5,608 nt of DNA from Candidatus Methanocomedens sp. (GTDB lineage: Archaea; Halobacteriota; Methanosarcinia; Methanosarcinales; Methanocomedenaceae). Of this stretch, positions 1 through 5,608 are shown in pieces (position 1 is the stretch's first letter; every line of letters starts with the position of its first letter). Below the pieces are notes generated by a model. That model did no database searches and was not told the DNA's origin. It was given only the letters and a program-made list of their open reading frames with translations. The stretch spans positions 1 to 5,608 of the forward strand of contig QBUR01000109.1 of the NCBI GenBank assembly GCA_013374385.1, given 5' to 3'. The position numbers and the translations under genes are program-made.

Positions 1-1186
1 ACCCTATTCTCTTTGGTGGCTTGACATCACTTGGTCGCACTACTTTACCCATGGTTGGTCCGCTGGCATTGATAAGCCTCTCGAACTCCATGGTAGTGAT
101 CACATTATCGTACAAACCGAATCCAAATTCATTATTTGGTTCAGGATTGTACACATCAAAACCTGCAGTCACCACAATAACTCCCACGTCCAGTTCGGAG
201 AAGGTTTCCTTCTGGTCCATATCAATAGCACCGCGCTCACATGCTTTTATGCACGCACCACAGTCAATACAAATGGATTTATCCACCAGTGCACGCAATG
301 GCACTGCCTGTGGGAATGGTGTATAGATAGCCTTTCTGGTACCTATTCCTTCATTGAACTCAGTGTATGGAACTTCAACAGGGCATTTTTCCGTACACAG
401 GCCACAGCCGGTACACTCATCTATATCGAGATACCTGGGCTTGTGTTTTACATTTACCTTGAAATTACCAACGTAACCATCAACGTCCACAATTTCGGAG
501 TAACTCATAATCTCGATATTCTTATTTCTGGCAACTTCTACCATTTTCGGACCGAGAATACAGATACTGCAATCGTTGGTTGGGAACGTCTTATCAAGCT
601 GGGCCATTTTCCCTCCAATGGAAGGTCCCTGTTCAACAAGATATACCTTATGTCCCATATCAGCAATATCCATTGCTGCCTGCATACCAGTTACACCGGC
701 ACCAATTACAAGAGCTGCATCTGTCACCGGAACTTCACTTGATTCCAGGGGTTCCAGCAGCGCAGCCCTTGCCACGCCCATACGGACAAGTTCCTTAGCT
801 TTATTTGTGGCATCTTCCTTCTCCCACATGTGTATCCAGCTGCAGTGTTCCCTGATATTCACGAACTCGAACAAATAAGGATTCAATCCTGCTTCTTCCA
901 CACAAGCCCTGAAAATCGGTTCATGGGTCTTGGGCGTGCATGATGCTACAAGCACACGATTCAGGTTCATATCCTTGATCGCTTTTTTGATCTCTGCCTG
1001 TCCTGCATCACTGCAGGTATATTTGTTAACTACAGCTGTGGTGACATGGGGCATGGTGGATATATAGTCCGCTACTGCATGACAGTCCACCGTACCTGCA
1101 ATGTTTATACCGCATTCGCAAATAAAAGCCCCGATCCTGAGTTCATCTTCCTGCTTATTTTCAGTTATTGTTTCTTTTTGGGTCAT
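1..1186 (-). CDS. hdrA: Second HdrA, standard N-terminal architecture (3' end outside window)
   Basis: The frame is open from an ATG at 1186 to the left edge, giving 395 residues and no stop. Domains follow the ordinary HdrA order. The N-terminal iron-sulfur domain (about 18-150) has CECGINI (Cys23, Cys25), Cys58, SCTPKTHEP (Cys83) and EHCSW (Cys115). The FAD Rossmann motif is GAGVTG (162-167), followed by GGKMAQLDKTFPTNDCSIC with Cys206 and Cys209. An inserted two-cluster ferredoxin has Cys258/261/264/268 and Cys306/309/312/316. The flavoprotein domain then resumes (TAGFDVYNPE, EFERLINASGPT). A C-terminal ferredoxin would be expected past the edge but cannot be seen. The gene lies 18 bases after mvhD, with the SD-like GGTGGAGTGATC in the gap, so it belongs to the same operon. 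It is a diverged paralogue of both halves of the fusion upstream. Whether it ends as a standard HdrA of about 650 residues or is fused to something else cannot be told here. Confidence 0.93.
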   Translation of the reverse strand, partial: MTQKETITENKQEDELRIGAFICECGINIAGTVDCHAVADYISTMPHVTTAVVNKYTCSDAGQAEIKKAIKDMNLNRVLVASCTPKTHEPIFRACVEEAGLNPYLFEFVNIREHCSWIHMWEKEDATNKAKELVRMGVARAALLEPLESSEVPVTDAALVIGAGVTGMQAAMDIADMGHKVYLVEQGPSIGGKMAQLDKTFPTNDCSICILGPKMVEVARNKNIEIMSYSEIVDVDGYVGNFKVNVKHKPRYLDIDECTGCGLCTEKCPVEVPYTEFNEGIGTRKAIYTPFPQAVPLRALVDKSICIDCGACIKACERGAIDMDQKETFSELDVGVIVVTAGFDVYNPEPNNEFGFGLYDNVITTMEFERLINASGPTMGKVVRPSDVKPPKRIG

Positions 1187-1192
1187 ATCGAT

Positions 1193-1201
1193 CACTCCAC
1201 C
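1193..1201 (-). promoter_or_regulatory. Ribosome binding site of the second hdrA
   Basis: On the minus strand this reads GTGGAGTGATC-like sequence, a near match to the GGAGGTGATC complement of the archaeal 16S rRNA 3' end. It is centred in the 18-base gap after mvhD; the GGAG core ends 8 bases before the ATG at 1186. This is the only true intergenic gap in the window. It is too short for a separate promoter plus leader, so read-through from mvhD is likely. Confidence 0.75.
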
Positions 1202-1204
1202 CCT

Positions 1205-1642
1205 TTATTGCTTTAATGGACTGGGCCCAAGTGCCTTTATCTTTTCTACAAAATCGATCATTGTTTCCTGAAATTTCTTGCCTTCTGCTGCAGACACCCA
1301 TTCAAGATGGAGTCGTTCGCCAAGACCAAGGCGTTCCAGTGCTTCCACCATTTCCTTCATTCTTACGTCAGTATGCTCATTGCCTTCAATATAATGGCAA
1401 TCACCTATATGGCACCCTGTAACTAAAACGCCATCTGCACCTTCTTTGAAGGCTTCCAGGATAAATGTGGGTTCTATCCTGCTGCTGCACATCACGCGCA
1501 CTATCCTGTTATTTGCAGGGTACTGGAGGCGGGAAACACCTGCCAGGTCAGCACCTGCATAACTGCACCAGTTACAGCAGAACGTAAGTATATCCGGTTC
1601 AAATTCTAAATTTGAATCTAATTCTAAATCAAAATCTGTCAT
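1205..1642 (-). CDS. mvhD: MvhD-like [2Fe-2S] electron-transfer subunit
   Basis: This 145-residue protein is the usual size for MvhD/FlpD. The family links HdrA to an electron donor or acceptor module, classically the MvhAG hydrogenase, or formate dehydrogenase or F420-dependent partners, through a [2Fe-2S] cluster in the cytoplasm. Diagnostic cysteines are all present: [11 protein letters not shown] (Cys22, Cys23, Cys26), MCSSRI (Cys52) and GCHIGDCHY (Cys77, Cys82). The start is the ATG immediately after the HdrA fusion stop, with GGGGAGGG 7 bases upstream inside the end of that gene. The first 16 residues form an acidic, alternating tail that precedes the conserved core. In some relatives MvhD is fused to the C-terminus of HdrA (as in Methanosarcina HdrA2) or of QmoB. 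Here it is a separate ORF with no gap, which is consistent with a similar position in the complex. No hydrogenase or dehydrogenase gene is present in the window, so its redox partner is unknown. Confidence 0.95.
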   Translation of the reverse strand: MTDFDLELDSNLEFEPDILTFCCNWCSYAGADLAGVSRLQYPANNRIVRVMCSSRIEPTFILEAFKEGADGVLVTGCHIGDCHYIEGNEHTDVRMKEMVEALERLGLGERLHLEWVSAAEGKKFQETMIDFVEKIKALGPSPLKQ

Positions 1643-4600
1643 TTATAATCCCTCCCCGTAAGCCTTGATCACAGCCATAATCTGTGGGGCTGTGTAATGT
1701 CTGGAAGTAATAGCACCTGTCGGACATTCTGCAGCACATGAGCCGCAGCCTTTACAAACCGTAGGATTTATCTCGCACTTTTTTGTAGTGTATGTTATTT
1801 CCTCGGTTTCCACAACAACCTCCTTTAGTTCAGGAGCTTTGTATGGACAAACCATTGTACAGCGACCACAGCCTATGCACAGCTCCGGATCGACCACAGA
1901 TACATTTCCAATGGTCTCAAGGAAATCACTTGAGAGGATCGTGCATGCCCTGGATGCTGCTGCTAAAGCCTGTGATACAGCCTCATCCACCAGTTTTGGT
2001 GCCTGGGCTGTTCCACACAGGAACACTCCTTCAGTTGCAAATTCCACAGGCCTGAGCTTAATGTGAGCCTCCAGGAAGAACTTGTTTGAATCCAGTGGTA
2101 CCTTGAAAAGTGACCCAAGACCCTCATTGGTCTCAGGTGCCACCAAAGGCGCACTTAATGCTAACAGGTCATAATTTATGTCAAAATCCATGTTCAACAG
2201 GGAGTCATACATTTTTATTGACTTTTCACCAACTTCAGGTTCCTTGTCTTCAGTATAGCGCATGAACACTACACCAAGTTCCCTTGCCTGTGTGTACAGG
2301 TCTTCCCAGCGTCCGAATGTTCGGATATCGCGGTATAATACGTACACATTACGATCCGGATCCCCCTCTTTTAACCGGATCGCATTTTTCATGGCAACGG
2401 TACAGCAGGCTCTTGAACAGTATGGCCGTTCATTATTACGTCCACCTGCACATTGTATGAACACTATATCTTTAGCATCCGTACCCTCATCTATCATATG
2501 TTCCAGTTTGCTCTGGGTAACGATATTCGGGTATTTACCATATGAGAAATATCCCTCTGGCACCAGTTCATTTGCACCGGTTGCAATGATAGCCACGCCA
2601 CACTGGATCTCCTCGTCCACGCCAGCTTTTTTGAGATGTGCCGTGAATTTACCCATGGAACCTTCAAGTCCTACAAGTTCGGTGTCAGTCATCAGTGTGA
2701 TATTATCATGTGACCTAACACGCCCAATGATCGGTTCCAGCACTTCACTCGTACTGCGACCGTCCTGAAGTTTGGTATATGCATTTAGTAATCCGCCAAG
2801 TTCGGCACTTTTCTCTACCAGTGTCACATGGAATCCTTTGTCAGCAATGTCAATAGTTGCATTCATACCTGCAATCCCGCCTCCAATTACCAGGCCGGAA
2901 TTGTTGAACTCAACTTTTTCCTTGTACAGTGGCTGTAAAAGATTTGCCCTGGACACACTCATCCGTACTATATCCTTTGCTTTTTTGGTAGCCTTGTCTT
3001 TTTCGTTCTGGTGCACCCAGCTGCAGTGTTCCCTGATGTTTGCCAGTTCGAACATATATGGATTCAAACCTGCTTCCATAAGGGTTTCCCGGAACAATGG
3101 TTCATGTGTCCTCGGAGTACATGATGCCACCACCACACGGTTTAGGTCATGTTCCTTGACCAGGTCAGCAATCCCTGCCAGACTATCGCTGCTACAGGCA
3201 TATACTTCCTCTTTGGCAAATACCACACCTGACAGGTCCTTGGCATAATTCACCACATCTGGAACATCCACGATACTACCAATATTGATACCGCAGCGAC
3301 ATACTACCACACCGGTCCTGATCTCATCAGTAATTTCCTTTTCAGTGGGATACTGCTTTTCAGTTACAAGTTTTCCTCTCTCGCTTGAAAGCAATGATGA
3401 AGCCTTACTGGCAGCACCGCTGGCATCAGCAACAGTATCAGGAATATCCTTTGGAGCCTGCATTGCGCCGCTGACAAATATGCCGGGGCGGGTAGTCTCA
3501 ACCGGACAATCGATCTTGGTTTTCACAAAGCCCAGGTCATCCATTTCCACATTGGCAATATCAACCAGTTGTTTACTGCTCTTTGATGGGGTCAATCCGA
3601 TAGAGAGCACGACCATGTCAAACTCTTCCCGGCAGGTCCCATTGCCATCTTCACCCTCATACTTTAATGAAAGTTTATTGGTATTAGGGTCAACTTCCAC
3701 TCCGGAAGGTCGGCTGTTTATGAACCTGACACTTTTTTCATTCTTGGCTTTTTGGTAAAATTCTTCAAAACCCTTGCCAAAGGCACGTACATCGATATTG
3801 AAGATAGTAGTCTCAAGTTCGGAATCATGTTCCATTGCCACCATAGCTTCTTTAGTGGCATACATGCAGCATACACTACTACAGTTGCGGCGTCCGATCT
3901 CAGGACTGCGGGAACCAATACACTGTATCCATGCAATTTTTTTCGGATGAGTGCCATCTGAAAGTGTTACATGACCTTCAAAAGGTCCTGAAGAACTCAA
4001 CTGCCGCTCAAACTGCATTGATGTAACCACATCAGGATGGTCCATCCTGTACTGTTCCAGTTGTGTTGCATCAAAGGGTTCGAAACCGGTGCTGAGAATT
4101 ACACTTCCCACATTGATCTCGATCTCCTCGCCCTTATCATCATAATTGATGGCATCGTTCTCACAAGCCTTGGCGCAGTTACCACACTTGCCCTTGGTCA
4201 GGTATAAGCATTTTTCTGCATCAATGGTATATACCCTTGGCACTGCCTGTGGGAATGCCAGGTATATGGCTTTACGATTGTTCCCACCTTCATTGTATTC
4301 ATCAGGCACCTTAACCGGACATTTTGGTACACACAATCCACATGCAGTACACTTGTTCGGATCTACAAACGTGGCTTTTTTCTTTACCTTGACTGTGAAA
4401 TCGCCTGCCTCTCCCTCAATACCTGTGATCTCACTGTATGTGAGCAGTTCAATGTTAGGGTGACGTGCAACTTCAGCGAGTTTTGGGGACAGGGTACACA
4501 TAGAACAGTCCAGTGTAGGGAAAGTCTTGTCCAGCTGGGCCATTTTGCCGCCTATAGATGTGCTATTCTCGATCAGGTATACTTTCAACCCGCTATTTGC

Positions 4601-4672
4601 AAGATCAATGGCACTCTGTATACCAGCCACACCTCCACCGGCTACGGCTACGGCGCCTACTAGTTTACTCAT
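1643..4672 (-). CDS. hdrA: Double-headed HdrA: two fused HdrA-type FAD/iron-sulfur modules
   Basis: At 1009 residues this is much longer than an ordinary HdrA (roughly 650). In the family, HdrA is the cytoplasmic flavin subunit that bifurcates or confurcates electrons between MvhD, ferredoxin and HdrC/HdrB. Module 1 (about 1-430) opens directly with an FAD Rossmann motif (GGGVAG, 12-17). It then has DCSMC (Cys56, Cys59), an inserted two-cluster ferredoxin (Cys108/111/114/118 and Cys155/163/166/170), and a C-x12-C-x3-CC motif (Cys251, 264, 268, 269). After a linker comes an HdrA N-terminal-type domain (about 456-590) with CRCGINI (Cys458, Cys460), Cys493, SCTPRTHEP (Cys518) and EHCSW (Cys550). 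Module 2 (about 591-925) has GGGIAG (597-602) and C-x10-C-x3-CC (Cys741, 752, 756, 757), but no inserted ferredoxin and no DCSxC. A C-terminal ferredoxin follows (Cys932/935/938/942 and Cys973/976/979/983). The start overlaps the hdrB stop as ATGA, with a weak G-rich site upstream (GGGGTGGTG). The stop abuts the mvhD start. No in-frame stop or frameshift separates the halves. HdrA family membership is certain; how the fusion works is inferred. Confidence 0.93.
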   Translation of the reverse strand: MSKLVGAVAVAGGGVAGIQSAIDLANSGLKVYLIENSTSIGGKMAQLDKTFPTLDCSMCTLSPKLAEVARHPNIELLTYSEITGIEGEAGDFTVKVKKKATFVDPNKCTACGLCVPKCPVKVPDEYNEGGNNRKAIYLAFPQAVPRVYTIDAEKCLYLTKGKCGNCAKACENDAINYDDKGEEIEINVGSVILSTGFEPFDATQLEQYRMDHPDVVTSMQFERQLSSSGPFEGHVTLSDGTHPKKIAWIQCIGSRSPEIGRRNCSSVCCMYATKEAMVAMEHDSELETTIFNIDVRAFGKGFEEFYQKAKNEKSVRFINSRPSGVEVDPNTNKLSLKYEGEDGNGTCREEFDMVVLSIGLTPSKSSKQLVDIANVEMDDLGFVKTKIDCPVETTRPGIFVSGAMQAPKDIPDTVADASGAASKASSLLSSERGKLVTEKQYPTEKEITDEIRTGVVVCRCGINIGSIVDVPDVVNYAKDLSGVVFAKEEVYACSSDSLAGIADLVKEHDLNRVVVASCTPRTHEPLFRETLMEAGLNPYMFELANIREHCSWVHQNEKDKATKKAKDIVRMSVSRANLLQPLYKEKVEFNNSGLVIGGGIAGMNATIDIADKGFHVTLVEKSAELGGLLNAYTKLQDGRSTSEVLEPIIGRVRSHDNITLMTDTELVGLEGSMGKFTAHLKKAGVDEEIQCGVAIIATGANELVPEGYFSYGKYPNIVTQSKLEHMIDEGTDAKDIVFIQCAGGRNNERPYCSRACCTVAMKNAIRLKEGDPDRNVYVLYRDIRTFGRWEDLYTQARELGVVFMRYTEDKEPEVGEKSIKMYDSLLNMDFDINYDLLALSAPLVAPETNEGLGSLFKVPLDSNKFFLEAHIKLRPVEFATEGVFLCGTAQAPKLVDEAVSQALAAASRACTILSSDFLETIGNVSVVDPELCIGCGRCTMVCPYKAPELKEVVVETEEITYTTKKCEINPTVCKGCGSCAAECPTGAITSRHYTAPQIMAVIKAYGEGL
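1650..1657 (-). promoter_or_regulatory. Ribosome binding site of mvhD
   Basis: On the minus strand this reads GGGGAGGG, 7 bases before the mvhD ATG and inside the last codons of the HdrA fusion gene (Gly-Glu-Gly-Leu-stop). It supports the zero-gap start at 1642 over any later start. Confidence 0.75.
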
Positions 4673-5562
4673 TTCGCACCACCCCTGATCCTCTCGATAA
4701 ATTTGCTATTCTCCACAAAGTTCAGGTCGATACCCAGTTCCTCAGGTGTGAAACCCATGGCAAGTCCTAAAAGCTGCGAATAGTGCAGCACAGGCATCCC
4801 ATATTCTTTTCCGAACGTCTTTTTGATCTCTGTCTGGCCAACATCCAGTTGCAAATGACAGAACGGACATGCATTTACAACGCAGTCAACTCCTGCCGTA
4901 ACCATATGGTCCAGTTTATTGGTTGCCATATGCAATGTTGTTTCCAGCACTGCAGTTCTTGCACCGCCGCCTGCTCCGCAGCAAGCCATCTTATCCTCAT
5001 AATCCACTGATGTAGCACCTGTGGCTTCCACCAGTTCATCAAAGAACGTAGGATTCTCAGCACTTCCAAGATGCCTCTCCTTGCTTGGCTTGACTAAGTG
5101 ACATCCGTAGTGTACTGCTACTTTCAGGTCAACAGGACTGGTTACTGCCTGTTTGATCTTTTCGACACCTACTTCCTGAAAAAGATATTCTACAATGTGG
5201 CGTACATCCTGTGTACCCTTAAACTCGTGTCCTACCTCAGAGAGTATCTTATTGACATCTTCTTTTAGGGCAGCATCTTTTTTTAACAGCAGGTTGGCGT
5301 CGGTCAGGGAACCAAAACATCCGTTGCAGACTGTTAACAGGTCATCCCCCATTTCCTCTGATAATGTGATGTTCCTGGATGCCATTGATAACCATGTGGT
5401 TTTGTCAAAGGACCTGAACACGCCAGGAGCAGGACAGCAGGAAGCACCTTCTAAGTCTTCCAGTTCTACATCTAACTTTTCCATGACCTTTTTGGTAGAT
5501 ATCTCAATACCGGGGTAACGGTTCGGGGCAATACAACCCAGGAAAAATGATAATTTGGTCAT
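4669..5562 (-). CDS. hdrB: Heterodisulfide reductase catalytic subunit B (HdrB, double CCG domain)
   Basis: This 297-residue protein has the usual HdrB length. In the family, HdrB is the cytoplasmic catalytic subunit that reduces CoM-S-S-CoB (or oxidises the two thiols in reverse methanogenesis) on two noncubane [4Fe-4S] clusters. Both ligand sets are visible and complete. The N-terminal CCG motif is Cys10, Cys42-Cys43, Cys79 and Cys82 (C-x31-CC-x35-CxxC). The C-terminal motif is Cys154, Cys194-Cys195, Cys232 and Cys235 (C-x39-CC-x36-CxxC). The N-terminus FFLGCIAPNRYPGIE is typical of archaeal HdrB, and no membrane segment is seen. The start is supported by a GAGGAGG site 7 bases upstream and an ATGA overlap with the preceding gene. 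Its own stop overlaps the HdrA fusion start by ATGA, implying translational coupling. Related CCG proteins (HdrD, GlpC, LctA-type, QmoC) differ in architecture, so the family call is firm. The physiological direction and substrate are inferred. Confidence 0.95.
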   Translation of the reverse strand: MTKLSFFLGCIAPNRYPGIEISTKKVMEKLDVELEDLEGASCCPAPGVFRSFDKTTWLSMASRNITLSEEMGDDLLTVCNGCFGSLTDANLLLKKDAALKEDVNKILSEVGHEFKGTQDVRHIVEYLFQEVGVEKIKQAVTSPVDLKVAVHYGCHLVKPSKERHLGSAENPTFFDELVEATGATSVDYEDKMACCGAGGGARTAVLETTLHMATNKLDHMVTAGVDCVVNACPFCHLQLDVGQTEIKKTFGKEYGMPVLHYSQLLGLAMGFTPEELGIDLNFVENSKFIERIRGGAK

Positions 5563-5606
5563 TTCTTTTCCTCCTCTTCGGCTACAATCTTATCAAACCC
5601 TGAAAT
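5559..5606 (-). CDS. C-terminal tail of an upstream gene, possibly hdrC (partial)
   Basis: Only one minus-strand frame is open from the right edge up to the start of hdrB. It encodes the tail ISGFDKIVAEEEEKK followed by TGA. The stop overlaps the hdrB start as ATGA, the same four-base coupling seen between hdrB and the next gene, which supports a real gene end in the same operon. The purine-rich codons of the acidic EEEEKK tail double as the ribosome binding site of hdrB. In many archaea hdrC directly precedes hdrB, so hdrC (the small two-[4Fe-4S] subunit linking HdrA to HdrB) is the natural candidate. That is context only: the 15 residues contain no cysteine or diagnostic motif, and another gene is possible. 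Confidence 0.5.
   Translation of the reverse strand: MSGFDKIVAEEEEKK
5570..5576 (-). promoter_or_regulatory. Ribosome binding site of hdrB
   Basis: On the minus strand this reads GAGGAGG, 7 bases before the hdrB ATG. It lies within the acidic C-terminal codons of the preceding gene and fixes the ATG at 5562 as the hdrB start. Confidence 0.8.
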
Positions 5607-5608
5607 AT

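Noticed and set aside
21..878. Plus-strand open frames at 21-326, 443-742 and 576-878
   Set aside because: They are antisense to the second hdrA, whose minus-strand frame is continuous and carries all expected iron-sulfur and FAD motifs.
1187..1204. A promoter between mvhD and the second hdrA
   Set aside because: The gap is 18 bases and is filled by a Shine-Dalgarno-like sequence; there is no room for a BRE/TATA element and leader, though an internal promoter within mvhD cannot be excluded.
838..3078. Similar DNA stretches near 838-895 and 3020-3078 (shared AGCTGCAGTGTTCCCTGAT) as a possible repeat element
   Set aside because: They encode the same conserved HdrA N-domain segment (NIREHCSW) in two paralogous genes, so the match is gene homology and not a mobile or regulatory repeat.
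3308..3382. The HdrA fusion junction as a possible frameshift, missed stop or assembly join
   Set aside because: The frame is continuous, the linker (about residues 431-455) reads as ordinary protein, and the halves differ in both sequence and domain content, so a simple tandem mis-assembly of one gene is unlikely.
1788..3758. Long open frames on the plus strand opposite the HdrA fusion (for example 2262-2768, 2772-3248, 3285-3758)
   Set aside because: They lie entirely antisense to a gene with many verified family motifs, have no recognisable domains and are cysteine- or serine-rich shadow translations.
1..5562. Selenocysteine (in-frame TGA) or pyrrolysine (in-frame TAG) in HdrA or MvhD, known in some methanogens
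   Set aside because: All expected redox positions are encoded by ordinary cysteine codons and no in-frame TGA or TAG interrupts any of the genes.

Overview
The window is a gene-dense segment of one operon, all on the minus strand, encoding subunits of a cytoplasmic heterodisulfide reductase (Hdr)-type electron-bifurcating complex. In transcription order it holds: the last 15 codons of an unidentified gene (5606-5559, possibly hdrC), a complete hdrB (5562-4669), a 1009-residue double-headed HdrA fusion (4672-1643), a complete mvhD-like gene (1642-1205), and the first 395 codons of a second hdrA of ordinary N-terminal architecture that runs off the left edge (1186-1). There are no RNA genes, mobile elements, CRISPR repeats or intergenic regions longer than 18 bases. 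I see no promoter or terminator, so both ends of the transcription unit lie outside the window.

The gene content points to an anaerobic archaeon, most likely a methanogen or a methane/alkane-oxidising relative in the Methanosarcinales/ANME part of Euryarchaeota. This is inferred from the protein families, the archaeal-type HdrB, and the Shine-Dalgarno sites complementary to an archaeal 16S tail. The exact lineage cannot be fixed from the sequence alone. Sulfate reducers carry related Hdr/Qmo proteins and are the main alternative.

By family knowledge, HdrB holds the two noncubane iron-sulfur clusters that reduce the CoM-S-S-CoB heterodisulfide (or, in reverse, oxidise the thiols). HdrA carries the FAD that splits or confurcates electrons, and MvhD passes electrons between an external donor or acceptor and HdrA. 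The unusual part is the HdrA. One polypeptide joins two thioredoxin-reductase/FAD modules. The first keeps the inserted ferredoxin but has no N-terminal iron-sulfur domain in front and no C-terminal ferredoxin behind. The second has the N-terminal domain and the C-terminal ferredoxin but has lost the inserted ferredoxin and the DCSxC motif. A further hdrA follows mvhD, so the operon would supply at least three FAD modules alongside one HdrB.

The most interesting hypothesis is that the fusion is an asymmetric pseudo-dimer, in which the functions of a normal HdrA homodimer are divided between two specialised halves. Its order with MvhD (HdrA-like without N-domain, HdrA-like with N-domain, MvhD) resembles the QmoA/QmoB organisation of sulfate reducers.
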